The position numbers and the translations under genes are program-made. Shown here piece by piece: positions 54,952-63,490 of a stretch of DNA of 64,000 nucleotides. Source of the stretch: an uncultured Erythrobacter sp. (GTDB taxonomy: Bacteria > Pseudomonadota > Alphaproteobacteria > Sphingomonadales > Sphingomonadaceae); NCBI GenBank assembly GCA_947502305.1, contig CANMZA010000002.1:186001-250000 (forward strand), written 5' to 3'. The notes under the pieces were generated by a model. The model had not been told where the DNA came from, ran no database searches, and saw only the letters and a program-made list of their open reading frames with translations. Each line of letters begins with the position of its first letter. Within the stretch, counting starts at the first letter, position 1.

Positions 54952-56127
54952 ATGGCAACACCTGAATTCGATCTCATCGTTTACGGCGCAACCGGCTATA
55001 CAGGCCGCCTCGTCGCTGAATATCTGGACCAACATTATGGCGGCAAACCCGGCGCGCCCAAATGGGCCATGGCCGGGCGCAGCCAAGAAAAACTAGAAGC
55101 AGTGCGCGATGAAATCGGTGCCCCTGCTGACACACCGCTCGTGGTGGCCAATGCCGATGACGCATCGGATCTTGAGGCAATGTGCGCGCGCACCAAAGTC
55201 GTGATCACCACCGTCGGCCCGTATCAGCTTTACGGTGATGCTTTGGTCGCCGCCTGCGTCAAAACCGGCACCGATTACACCGATCTTTGCGGAGAGCCCG
55301 CTTGGATGGCGGACATGATTGAGCAGCACCAAGAAGCCGCCAAAGCCAGCGGCGCGCGCATTTGTTTTTCGAGCGGTTTCGATTCGATCCCCTTCGATCT
55401 GGGTGTGTTGATGACGCAAAAGGCCGCGCAGGAGCGGTTTGGCGCGCCGTCAAAGAAAATTCGCGGACGTGTGCGGGCCATGGCGGGGACATTCTCCGGC
55501 GGGACCGCCGCCAGCCTTGGCGCGACGATGAAGGCTGCTGCGAAGAACCCAAAGATCATCAATGTGCTGCGCGACAGTTTCGCATTGGCACCCGGTTTTG
55601 ACGGTCCAAGCCAGCCAACCGGCATGGTCCCGATGTATGAAAAGGATTTGGACAAATGGGCCGCCCCGTTTGTGATGGCGCCGATCAACACGAAAAACGT
55701 GCACCGGACCAATTTCCTCTTGGGCCACCCTTACGGCGAAGATTTCCAATATGACGAAATGATGCTGACCAGCCCGGGCGAAGCCGGCAAGAAAATGGCG
55801 GAAGCCGCGACGGAGATGATGAAAAATCCGTTTGGCGCAAAACCGCCCAAGCCCGGCGAAGGCCCAAGCAAAGAAGAGCGCGAGAATGGCTTTTACGACG
55901 TCTTGTTCGTCGCCGATGGCCCGGATGGCGAGACGCTGCATCTGGGCGTTAAGGGCAAGTATGATCCGGGTTATGGCTCCACCAGCCGGATGATCACCGA
56001 AACTGGTATCGCGCTGCTGTCTTCGGACGCAGAAGGCGGCATCGGAACGCCGGGATCATTCCTAGGTGAAGCGCTTGTGGACCGGTTGCAGGAACATGCG
56101 GAGATCCACTTCACCGTCGAGAAGTAA
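54952..56127 (+). CDS. Saccharopine dehydrogenase-like NAD(P)-binding oxidoreductase
   Basis: The 391-residue product has an N-terminal Rossmann motif in VYGATGYTGRLVAEYLDQHY (residues about 9-28), then VITTVGPYQLYGDALVAACV and YTDLCGEPAWM, as in the saccharopine dehydrogenase-like family that includes trans-acting enoyl reductases. The later part has a region rich in Lys and Glu (about 290-310). It is unlikely to make lysine; roles in lipid or polyketide reduction are known in relatives. AAGGAG precedes the ATG. Confidence 0.85.
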   Translation: MATPEFDLIVYGATGYTGRLVAEYLDQHYGGKPGAPKWAMAGRSQEKLEAVRDEIGAPADTPLVVANADDASDLEAMCARTKVVITTVGPYQLYGDALVAACVKTGTDYTDLCGEPAWMADMIEQHQEAAKASGARICFSSGFDSIPFDLGVLMTQKAAQERFGAPSKKIRGRVRAMAGTFSGGTAASLGATMKAAAKNPKIINVLRDSFALAPGFDGPSQPTGMVPMYEKDLDKWAAPFVMAPINTKNVHRTNFLLGHPYGEDFQYDEMMLTSPGEAGKKMAEAATEMMKNPFGAKPPKPGEGPSKEERENGFYDVLFVADGPDGETLHLGVKGKYDPGYGSTSRMITETGIALLSSDAEGGIGTPGSFLGEALVDRLQEHAEIHFTVEK

Positions 56128-56145
56128 GGCCTTCTTACCCATGAG

Positions 56146-56185
56146 AAAAGGGGCGGAGTTGGCAATAGCCGGCTCCGCCCCTTTT
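56146..56185. terminator. Bidirectional Rho-independent terminator
   Basis: AAAAGGGGCGGAG and CTCCGCCCCTTTT make a perfect 13-bp stem around a 14-base loop, ending in T residues on both strands. It separates the reductase gene from the convergent TonB-dependent receptor. Confidence 0.92.
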
Positions 56186-56247
56186 CATTTCTGGACTGAC
56201 CTTTGCACTCCCAAAGGTCAGAAGCGCAAAGTCTAGAAACCCATACT

Positions 56248-58443
56248 TCAGAAACTAAGCCGCACACTCGCGCGAATATTCCGGCCCGGCAATGGCAGGA
56301 ATTCTTTGGTGAAGCTGGTGTGGCGGCGGCCGGTGGTGTCAAACAGGTTCTCACCCGCCAATTGCAACACCACATTCGGATTGGTCGGCAATGGACGCCA
56401 TGACAGATAGAGGTTCACGAAAGTGAACGAGTCCGTGGTCGTTTCAAATTCGGCAACATCGTCTTGCTCGCCAAAATACTGCACTTCGCCGCGCAGGTTA
56501 AACGCGCTGACATCGGCGTCCAGCGCCGCCAGCAGGCTGACGGGCGGGATGCGCGGGACATTGCTGCCATCGCTGAGGTCCGCAGCCACATAAGAGGCGC
56601 GCAGATCGGCGGAGACGGTGAAATCGTCATTCTCAATCACCGGCATGGCAAAGGCGGCTTCGAAACCGAAGAAATCCGCATCGTCCTGAAGAAATTCAAA
56701 GACGGGTAGATCATCCTCTTCGTCGCCGGTTGCGGATAGGAAGATGAAATCGTCAAAGCTCTGGTAATAGACCGAGGCATTGAAGGAGATGTCACCAACA
56801 TTGGCGCGCACAAAGGTCTCAAAGCCGATCGCGCTTTCTGTGTCCAAATCCGGATCGCCGATTTCAAACACCTGCGTTGCGATGTGAGGGCCATTGGCGA
56901 ACAATTCTTCACCAGCGGGTGCGCGTTCTGAGCGTGACAGAGTGGCGCCAAAGCGCACGCCGCCTTCGCTTACAAGGATCGCCGACAAAGCGCCGGAGAA
57001 CAGATCAAAATCACGCTCCAAGCCCAGTGGCTGCGATTCGACATCGACCATTTCATATCGCCCGGCGGCTTCGATCTCGACGCCGCCCAATTCAAATTCT
57101 TGCGCGGTAAAGACCGCGATGCTGGTGGTTTCATTGGGCGCGACGAAGGCCTCTTCGCCTACCGCTTGAAAATCGCGTGAAGTGAATTGCGCGCCGATTA
57201 CGCCGCCGCCGCTTTGGACCAATTCGGCGCGCGCTTCGAAAGTTTCGGTGTCGAATACGGTGCCGACTTCGGTGCCTTCAAATTCGGTGTGGGTGTAATC
57301 GGAATAGCCGCCGCGCAGTTTGAGCCGCGAGAAGAACCCTTCGCCCAAGGCAATGTCACCGCGGAAATCGGCGCGGAATTGTTCAAGGCCGATGGAGACG
57401 GTTTCTTCGCCCTCTTCCTCTTCTTCGCCGCCTTCTTCGCCTTCCTCACCGTGATGATGGCCGCCCTCTGGATTGCCGACGAGGCCGTAGCTGGTGTCGT
57501 AATATCCAACAGATGCGCCGAAGGTCGAATCGCCCAAGATCACGCCAAGCCCGCCATTGACGGTCCAGGTTTCTGTGGCGCTATTGGGCACAAAACCGCG
57601 CTGAGCCGCTGCTTCGCGCAGCTCTTCGGCCTCTTCCAATTCGCCTTCTTCTTCCTCTTCTGCGGCGTCACCAAGCAGGTCTGCGCGCAAATCATCGGTT
57701 AATTGAAAGCCCGGAATCTCCAGATCATCCGTTTCGCGGTAGGAACCATCGAGGTGGAGCACGAACATATCGTTCAATGCCGCATCGATCGATGCGCCGC
57801 CGCTGCGCAGATTGCTGGCGGTATCGAAGGCAGACAGCGCCTCAATATGCAGGCCGTGCTCTGGCACTGCGACAGGGATCCGGCGATCAATTACATTGAC
57901 GACCCCGCCAATCGCTTGACTGCCGTAAAGCAAAGCCGCCGGTCCGCGCAGCACTTCGATCCGTTCAACCGTCAGCGGATCAATCGTTGTCGCGTGATCG
58001 GCGGAGGTGTTGGCAACATCAGCGGTGCCGAGACCGTCAATCAGGACGCGGACACGTTCCCCATCCAGACCGCGCAGGATCGGACGCGATGCGCCGGGGG
58101 AAAAACTGGAGGCAGAAACGCCCGGCACTTTCGCCAGCACTTCGCCAAGCTGACCATTGAGGTTGCGCTGAATTTCCTCGATTTCGAGCGTGTCCTGCCC
58201 GGCGATAAAGTCGAGCTCACTCAGCGCATCGGCGCTCACCAAAATATCACCGCGATAATGAGGATCGACCTCACTGGCTTCTTCTTGGGCGGCCCGGCGT
58301 TCGCTCTGACTTTGTTCATCCGCATTTTCACTGGTGATCTCACTGGCGCTCTCACTAGTGGTTTCATTCGCAAGCGCGGGGGTCGCGAAGGCAGTGCAAG
58401 AAAGCGCGGAGGCAAGGGCGAGGCGCGAAGACATCAGTTTCAT
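56248..58443 (-). CDS. TonB-dependent receptor with His/Glu-rich loops (possible zinc receptor)
   Basis: The 731-residue product has a signal peptide (residues 1-26), a Glu/Ser-rich linker and a plug domain with VPGVSASSFSPGASRPILRG, RVLIDGLG and RIEVLRGPAALLYGSQAIGG. A 22-strand-type barrel follows, ending in NIRASVRLSF with the terminal Phe. An acidic loop at about 261-275 and a loop with HHH and many Glu residues at 329-347 lie in the N-terminal part of the barrel, reminiscent of ZnuD-type zinc receptors. The ligand is inferred, not shown. The ATG at 58443 has a GGGAA site. Confidence 0.9.
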   Translation of the reverse strand: MKLMSSRLALASALSCTAFATPALANETTSESASEITSENADEQSQSERRAAQEEASEVDPHYRGDILVSADALSELDFIAGQDTLEIEEIQRNLNGQLGEVLAKVPGVSASSFSPGASRPILRGLDGERVRVLIDGLGTADVANTSADHATTIDPLTVERIEVLRGPAALLYGSQAIGGVVNVIDRRIPVAVPEHGLHIEALSAFDTASNLRSGGASIDAALNDMFVLHLDGSYRETDDLEIPGFQLTDDLRADLLGDAAEEEEEGELEEAEELREAAAQRGFVPNSATETWTVNGGLGVILGDSTFGASVGYYDTSYGLVGNPEGGHHHGEEGEEGGEEEEEGEETVSIGLEQFRADFRGDIALGEGFFSRLKLRGGYSDYTHTEFEGTEVGTVFDTETFEARAELVQSGGGVIGAQFTSRDFQAVGEEAFVAPNETTSIAVFTAQEFELGGVEIEAAGRYEMVDVESQPLGLERDFDLFSGALSAILVSEGGVRFGATLSRSERAPAGEELFANGPHIATQVFEIGDPDLDTESAIGFETFVRANVGDISFNASVYYQSFDDFIFLSATGDEEDDLPVFEFLQDDADFFGFEAAFAMPVIENDDFTVSADLRASYVAADLSDGSNVPRIPPVSLLAALDADVSAFNLRGEVQYFGEQDDVAEFETTTDSFTFVNLYLSWRPLPTNPNVVLQLAGENLFDTTGRRHTSFTKEFLPLPGRNIRASVRLSF

Positions 58444-58469
58444 CAGAGTTCCCGTATATATGTGATAAC

Positions 58470-58482
58470 GTCACAATGTGAC
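58470..58482 (-). promoter_or_regulatory. Palindromic operator-like site upstream of TonB receptor
   Basis: GTCACAATGTGAC is a perfect 6-1-6 inverted repeat 27 bases before the start codon. It is embedded in an AT-rich, partly symmetrical region, ATATGTTGTCACA reading on the minus strand. The place and shape fit a metal- or signal-responsive repressor such as a Fur/Zur-family protein, but it does not match a consensus I can recall exactly. Confidence 0.55.
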
Positions 58483-58507
58483 AACATATCATCCCCCTAC
58501 GGATCGG

Positions 58508-58548
58508 TGGGCAAACTGCAACCGATAATTGGGCGAATTGGGCAAACT
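58508..58548. repeat. Short direct repeats upstream of the TonB receptor
   Basis: GGGCAAACT occurs at 58509-58517 and 58540-58548, 31 bp apart (about three helical turns), with a related TTGGGCGAA between them. Such spaced repeats could be binding sites for a regulator on one face of the DNA. Confidence 0.45.
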
Positions 58549-58697
58549 ATCGGCGAAATGCGCATATGGATCGACATTCGACCAGCCACTGCGGCAAAAT
58601 TGACACGCAAACAGAGCGCCATGGCAAACGGCACACGCGCACTGACCACTGGCCCGATAACCGGGTGATAGATTCTATCTGTCATGGAAAGATCAAT

Positions 58698-58772
58698 GGA
58701 GCGGGCGAGGCGATTCGAACGCCCGACCCCAACCTTGGCAAGGTTGTGCTCTACCCCTGAGCTACGCCCGCT
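58698..58772 (-). tRNA. tRNA-Gly (anticodon GCC)
   Basis: The minus strand folds as a complete tRNA: acceptor GCGGGCG pairs with CGCCCGC, the D arm has AGCTCAGGGGTAGAGCA, the anticodon stem CAACC/GGTTG encloses TTGCCAA with anticodon GCC (58738-58740), and the T arm has GTTCGAATC. The 3' CCA is encoded. It is 75 bases long including CCA. Confidence 0.97.
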
Positions 58773-58866
58773 CACTGACGTCTCACAGAGAGGCGATATT
58801 CGCACTTCTCTGCCGGAGAGGCGGCGCAAGTAACAGGGGCAGTGGATGCCTGCAAGCGCAAAATTG

Positions 58867-58886
58867 GATCATTTATCGCAATGATC
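58867..58886. repeat. Inverted repeat upstream of cnoX-like gene
   Basis: GATCATT-TATCGC-AATGATC has perfect 7-bp arms with a 6-base spacer, in the 230-bp gap between the tRNA and the thioredoxin-like gene. It has no T-run, so an operator is more likely than a terminator. No other feature was seen in this gap apart from the AGGAG site at its end. Confidence 0.5.
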
Positions 58887-59002
58887 ACGCTGCGCCGTCT
58901 AGCCAGCGGGCACGTCAAGGTTCACAAGGCCGAAAAACACCCCACATATGGGCGCAGATTCTCTCACCTATTTATTCTATTATCGACGACAGGAGCGTTT
59001 CC

Positions 59003-59950
59003 TTGGCCAGCATGGGTCTTAATCTCGAAGAGCAAAAAGCCGTCGACAAATTCCGCAAGGAAGTGGTCGATCCTTCTCAAACCAAATTGGTAATCCTCGA
59101 TTTCTGGGCCGAATGGTGCGGGCCGTGCAAGGCGCTGACCCCGACATTGGAAAAGATCGCGGCCGAATATGCCGATAAGGGCGTGATCCTCGCCAAGGTG
59201 AATGTCGATGAAGATAAATTCATCGCTGGCCAGTTTCAGGTCAAATCGATCCCGACGGTCTATGCAATGTTTCAGGGGCAACCCGTTGCCGACCTGACCA
59301 GCGCACGCACTGAAAGCCAGTTGAAAGAAGTGCTCGATCAATTGCTGACGCAATTGCCGGTTCAGCCCGGCGCGGCTGATGCGGGGGCACCGCAGGGGCC
59401 GTCTGCTGAAGAAATCGCGCAATTTGTAAAAATGGGCGAAGACGCCTTGACCGAAGGCGACACCGACCGGGCGCTGGGTATATTTGCGCAAGTCGCCGAA
59501 TTTGACCCCGAAAACGCCTCTGCGATCGCGGGCATGATCCGCGCGCAGATTGTGATGGGCAAAACCGCCGAAGCGCAGCAGATGCTAGACGCAATCAAAG
59601 CCAGCCCTGTCTATGTGAAGATCAAAGACGATCCGGCCATGTCGGCAGCGGAAACGGCGTTGGAGCTTGCTGGGACGCAAGTGGATGATGGCGAATTGTC
59701 TGCTTTGCGCGATGCCGCTGCTGCTGCGCCGGAGGATATGGACGCGCAAATGGCGTTTGCTGAGGCTGCCTTTGCTGGCGGGGCCCGCGACGAAGCCGCC
59801 GACACGCTGCTGGCGATGGTGGCCGCAGACCGGGAATGGAACGACAGCGCCGCGCGCGCCAAACTGCTGCAGATCTTTGAGGCAACCGGGATGGAGGATG
59901 AATGGGTGGTCGCCACCCGCCGCCGCCTGTCCAAGGTTCTGTTCGGATAG
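59003..59950 (+). CDS. cnoX: Thioredoxin-TPR co-chaperone, CnoX/YbbN-like
   Basis: The 315-residue product has a thioredoxin domain with DFWAEWCGPCKALTPTLEK, giving Cys39 and Cys42 and keeping the full WCGPC site, followed by about 190 residues of TPR-like helices (EALTEGDTDRALGIFAQVAE). This layout matches CnoX/YbbN, a chaperone that protects proteins from oxidative damage. The TTG start is supported by AGGAG seven bases upstream, whereas the next ATG is 16 bases away. It is 11 bases from the LON-domain gene, so the two are likely co-transcribed. Confidence 0.88.
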   Translation: MASMGLNLEEQKAVDKFRKEVVDPSQTKLVILDFWAEWCGPCKALTPTLEKIAAEYADKGVILAKVNVDEDKFIAGQFQVKSIPTVYAMFQGQPVADLTSARTESQLKEVLDQLLTQLPVQPGAADAGAPQGPSAEEIAQFVKMGEDALTEGDTDRALGIFAQVAEFDPENASAIAGMIRAQIVMGKTAEAQQMLDAIKASPVYVKIKDDPAMSAAETALELAGTQVDDGELSALRDAAAAAPEDMDAQMAFAEAAFAGGARDEAADTLLAMVAADREWNDSAARAKLLQIFEATGMEDEWVVATRRRLSKVLFG

Positions 59951-59961
59951 ACTGCGCACCC

Positions 59962-60573
59962 ATGCCCACACGCCTTTCGATCTTTCCGCTATCCGGCGCT
60001 GTCCTGTTTCCCGGGCTGCAATTGCCGCTGCACATTTTTGAGCCGCGTTACCGTGCGCTGATCGGCGATTCGCTGGTGCGTGATCGCCGTATCGCCATGA
60101 TCCAGCCGCAGCGTGCAGAAGAAGGCGCGCCGCTCTACACTGTCGGATGCGTCGGCCATATTGGCGAGATCGAGGCGATGGATGATGGCCGCTACAATCT
60201 GATCCTAGAGGGCAAATCGCGGTTCAAATTGCTGCATGAGCTGGACACGGCCACGAGCTTTCGCCAGGTTGAAGGCGAATTGATCGAAGATGATCTGGAC
60301 GAAACATTGAGCCACGCCCAGCGCGGCGGATTTGAGCAAGAAGCCCGCGAATTTGCCGATGCGCAAGGATACAGCGTTGACTGGGATTCGGTCGCGCGGC
60401 TCGATGATCAATCTCTGATCAATGGCGTGTCACAGATCGCTCCGTTTGACGGGGCATCGAAACAGGCATTGCTAGAGGCGTCCACATTGTCGGCGCGCTG
60501 CGAATTGCTGGTGCAATTGATGCAGTTCTTTGGCCGCGGCGACGGCACTGAAGAGATAATGACGTTGCAATAG
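59962..60573 (+). CDS. LON N-terminal substrate-binding domain protein
   Basis: The 203-residue product begins MPTRLSIFPLSGAVLFPG and has LPLHIFEPRYRALIGDSLV, the hallmark of the LON-N (PUA-like) domain, with no protease or ATPase domains. Such proteins sit next to thioredoxin-like genes in many alphaproteobacteria; their function is not settled. The ATG at 59962 lies just after the cnoX stop; the longer in-frame version overlaps cnoX. Confidence 0.88.
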   Translation: MPTRLSIFPLSGAVLFPGLQLPLHIFEPRYRALIGDSLVRDRRIAMIQPQRAEEGAPLYTVGCVGHIGEIEAMDDGRYNLILEGKSRFKLLHELDTATSFRQVEGELIEDDLDETLSHAQRGGFEQEAREFADAQGYSVDWDSVARLDDQSLINGVSQIAPFDGASKQALLEASTLSARCELLVQLMQFFGRGDGTEEIMTLQ

Positions 60574-60613
60574 ACGCCGGTCGAATTGCGCCAAGCTGCG
60601 CGACTGCTCTATT

Positions 60614-61267
60614 TTAGGCGATAACGCCGCTGGGCGTAGACGCCACGGAAAACGCGCCGCGCAAACCGTCAATCACATATTGCGCCGCCAGCGCCGCCAG
60701 CAACACGCCGAGCAGACGCGTGATCACGGCCTCAACCTTGTCGCCCAGCAATCGGATCAGCGGCCCCGCCGCCACCAATGCCGCCGCTGTGATAAGCAGC
60801 ACCGTAATCAGCGCGGCGAACACTTCGAGTGTTTCTACCGGGGTGTCGGCTTCGTTCATGAGCAACATGATCGCTGCAATCGCGCCCGGCCCCGCCAGCA
60901 TCGGCATCGCCATTGGAAACACCGAGACATCCTCTACCTGAGGGTCAGCATTGATCTTATCCGCGCGTTCTTCGCGGCGCTGCGTGCGTTTCTCAAACAC
61001 CATTTCAAACGCGATCCAGAACAGCATCAAACCGCCTGCGATGCGAAAACTATCGAGCTCAATATGCAGCGCGCCCAAAAGCGCTTCGCCGAAAAACGCA
61101 AAAATCAGCAAAATCACCGCCGCGATTGCGGTCGCGCGAAGGGCCATGACGCGCGCCTGTTTCGACGTCGCGTCCTTGGTCAGGCCCGCATAGATCGGGG
61201 CGCAGCCAGGAGGGTCGATCACCACAAACAAAGTGACAAAGGCGGAGATGAAAAGTTCAGGCAGCAT
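60614..61267 (-). CDS. MarC family inner-membrane protein
   Basis: The 217-residue product has six hydrophobic helices and the MarC/YchE-type patterns FISAFVTLFVVIDPPGCAPI, then SFRIAGGLMLFWIAFEMVFE and FPMAMPMLAGPGAIAAIMLL. A short charged loop (KRTQRREERADK) is cytosolic. The family is widespread but its transport role is unclear. It converges on the LON-domain gene. Confidence 0.9.
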   Translation of the reverse strand: MLPELFISAFVTLFVVIDPPGCAPIYAGLTKDATSKQARVMALRATAIAAVILLIFAFFGEALLGALHIELDSFRIAGGLMLFWIAFEMVFEKRTQRREERADKINADPQVEDVSVFPMAMPMLAGPGAIAAIMLLMNEADTPVETLEVFAALITVLLITAAALVAAGPLIRLLGDKVEAVITRLLGVLLAALAAQYVIDGLRGAFSVASTPSGVIA

Positions 61268-61321
61268 AATGGCTCAAAATTCTAGGAGTTGGCGCGCAAT
61301 TTGCGCTTCGCGCGCCCCTCA

Positions 61322-62098
61322 TCATCCTTCTGGCGCAGATGCAAGGCTTTCTTCGATTGCCGTCACCCATGCGCCTTCGTAAAAATATTCGGCGCGGACA
61401 TATTTGATCCCGTTCGCGCGGTGTTCCCAGCGCCAACGCAGCGTGCCATCGCGCGACAATTGTGCATCTGTCGTGCCGTCTTCGCCGATGGGCATTGCTG
61501 GCGGCGCGGGCACCGCTTCGCCCCGGCGCGGACAGGTTGCGACCAAGCCTTCGATCGCATCAATCGATGTTACGACAATGTCGCCATCCTCTATTTCTGC
61601 ACGCGGCGGCGGCTGCGGATCATCGCGCCCGGCGACGTCATATGTCCATTTATAAGCGCCATCGCTTTGGCGCACCCATGTCGTGACGTAATTGCCCACA
61701 AACCCATCTTGGTCGGTAAAGCGCCCCTGGCTCAGCGCGATTTCCCCGTCGCAGCTCATGACGACCGCGCGCGGTTCCCATTCCGCATTGATCCCACTAT
61801 TTTGCAATTGGGCGGCAACACCCGCGAACACCACCGGGCCGGCACTGCCGTGGATCAATGCATTTGGCGCGGCAAAATCAGCCGCCGCGATAAACTGCCC
61901 GCGTTCCTTCGCCTCGCGCCCATATTCGGATTCCAGCGCTACGATTGTGCTAGGCTGCGCGGCACCCGGTGCGCCGACCAAGGCACGGGCGATAACCGCA
62001 TTGGATGGGCCGCGCGGCCCGGCGGAACAGGCGCTCAAAACAGCGCCAATGGCGGTCAAAAACAGCATCGAAGCGGCGGGTTTCAGCGAATTTTGCAT
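61322..62098 (-). CDS. Lipoprotein with possible NTF2/SnoaL-like domain
   Basis: The product of 258 residues starts MQNSLKPAASMLFLTAIGA and has a lipobox LSAC, so it is probably lipidated at the Cys near residue 25. The body, about 60-170, has FAAPNALIHGSAGPVVFAG and VGNYVTTWVRQSDGAYKWTY, which resembles small NTF2-like domains, though the match is weak. The function is unknown. I chose the ATG at 62098, five bases after AGGAG; the longer frame begins inside a less likely region. Confidence 0.7.
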   Translation of the reverse strand: MQNSLKPAASMLFLTAIGAVLSACSAGPRGPSNAVIARALVGAPGAAQPSTIVALESEYGREAKERGQFIAAADFAAPNALIHGSAGPVVFAGVAAQLQNSGINAEWEPRAVVMSCDGEIALSQGRFTDQDGFVGNYVTTWVRQSDGAYKWTYDVAGRDDPQPPPRAEIEDGDIVVTSIDAIEGLVATCPRRGEAVPAPPAMPIGEDGTTDAQLSRDGTLRWRWEHRANGIKYVRAEYFYEGAWVTAIEESLASAPEG

Positions 62099-62158
62099 CA
62101 GGGCTCCTGTGTGAAAGCGTACCCTGTCTGCCTCGGGCAATTTACGCAAGCTGACTGC

Positions 62159-63064
62159 TTACAACCCCTCCGGCGCGACGAGCCCCGCATTGCGATAGGC
62201 AGCAACCAAAGTGTTGCGCAGCAAAACCGCAATCGTCATCGGGCCAACACCGCCGGGCACAGGCGTAATCGCGGCGGCAACTTCGCTGGCCTCATCAAAG
62301 GCAACATCGCCGACCAATTTGCCTTTTTCCTTGCCCGGCTCTGGCGGCAAGCGGTTGATGCCAACATCAATCACAGTCGCGCCGTCTTTGAGCCAATCTT
62401 TGCCGATCATATTGGGGCGGCCAACGGCGGCAACCACAATGTCGGCGCGTTTGACCACACCGGCCAAATCCTTGGTCCGGCTGTGTGCGATGGTTACGGT
62501 GGCATTGGCGTCGAGCAGCAATTGCGCCATCGGCTTGCCCACGATGTTGGACCGGCCCACCACGACCGCTTCCAGCCCCGATAGATCGCCCAATCGGTCT
62601 GTCAGCAGCATCATACAGCCCAGCGGCGTGCACGGGACAAAGCCCGATTGGCCAACGCTCAGCCGCCCGGCATTGATGACGTGGAAACCGTCCACATCCT
62701 TATCCGGGCTGATGGAGGAAATGATCGCCTGTTCATCCAAATGATCCGGCAGCGGCAATTGCACGAGGATACCGTCCACCGCGTCATCTGCGTTGAGCTG
62801 CTCAATCAAAGCCAGCAGATCCGCCTCCGCCGTGTCATCGGGCAAGCGGTGCTCGAAACTGTTCATATTCGCGGCCAGCGTCGCTTTACCTTTGCTGCCG
62901 ACATAGACTTGGCTGGCGGGATCATCACCGACCAGAACCACCGCGAGGCCAGGCTTACGATCCGCCGATTCGGTGAATTTCAGCGCGCTGGCGCCGACCC
63001 GTTCGCGCAATTTCAGGGCGAAGGCTTTGCCATCGATGCGGGTGGCAATACGTGTCGCGGTCAT
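62159..63064 (-). CDS. folD: Methylenetetrahydrofolate dehydrogenase / methenyltetrahydrofolate cyclohydrolase
   Basis: FolD interconverts one-carbon tetrahydrofolate forms. The 301-residue product shows [20 protein letters not shown] with the catalytic Tyr/Lys pattern, [20 protein letters not shown] then [14 protein letters not shown], and [19 protein letters not shown] for NADP binding. The last part has [19 protein letters not shown]. Length is normal. The YggT-family gene lies upstream by 14 bases. Confidence 0.97.
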   Translation of the reverse strand: MTATRIATRIDGKAFALKLRERVGASALKFTESADRKPGLAVVLVGDDPASQVYVGSKGKATLAANMNSFEHRLPDDTAEADLLALIEQLNADDAVDGILVQLPLPDHLDEQAIISSISPDKDVDGFHVINAGRLSVGQSGFVPCTPLGCMMLLTDRLGDLSGLEAVVVGRSNIVGKPMAQLLLDANATVTIAHSRTKDLAGVVKRADIVVAAVGRPNMIGKDWLKDGATVIDVGINRLPPEPGKEKGKLVGDVAFDEASEVAAAITPVPGGVGPMTIAVLLRNTLVAAYRNAGLVAPEGL

Positions 63065-63078
63065 TGTTGTGAGTCCGA

Positions 63079-63375
63079 TTATGCGGCGCTGAGGATGAGG
63101 CGGTAAACCACTGCGTCGAGAATCCTGAGCCCGAGGATCAAGACAATCGGCGAGAAATCAATCGCCCCTGTATCCGGCATAAACCGGCGAATTGGGCGCA
63201 ATATTGGGTCCAGCAGGTTGCTGATGGATTGATAGAACGCCATCAAAAATTGGTTCGTTGGGCTGACCACATTGAAAGCGAACAGCAAGCCGATCACGAA
63301 TTGGATGATGATCAGCATAATCAGCAAACTGGTGACCATGCTGATAATATCGGAGACCAGAAAAAGGCTTTGCAT
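63079..63375 (-). CDS. YggT family membrane protein
   Basis: The 98-residue product has two or three hydrophobic helices and the conserved [20 protein letters not shown] stretch that marks the YggT family, which is linked to cell division and osmotic stress in some bacteria. I chose the ATG at 63375 (MQSLFLV) because AGGA lies six bases upstream. It sits just downstream of a perfect inverted repeat and upstream of folD in the same direction. Confidence 0.9.
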   Translation of the reverse strand: MQSLFLVSDIISMVTSLLIMLIIIQFVIGLLFAFNVVSPTNQFLMAFYQSISNLLDPILRPIRRFMPDTGAIDFSPIVLILGLRILDAVVYRLILSAA

Positions 63376-63393
63376 GTGTATTCCTGTCAAAAT

Positions 63394-63417
63394 GGCGTAT
63401 TATGTAGGTAATACGCC
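63394..63417. repeat. Perfect 9-bp inverted repeat upstream of yggT-type gene
   Basis: GGCGTATTA-TGTAGG-TAATACGCC has identical arms with a 6-base spacer, 19 bases before the YggT start codon. Read leftward it is followed by ATTTTG, so it could be a weak terminator for argB or an operator for the yggT-folD unit. Confidence 0.75.
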
Positions 63418-63490
63418 TTGGAAATTCGTCAAGTCAGGGCTGTTCATCGCTGGCTGCTTACGCGGGCCCGCCCATTATCGGAAATAGCGC

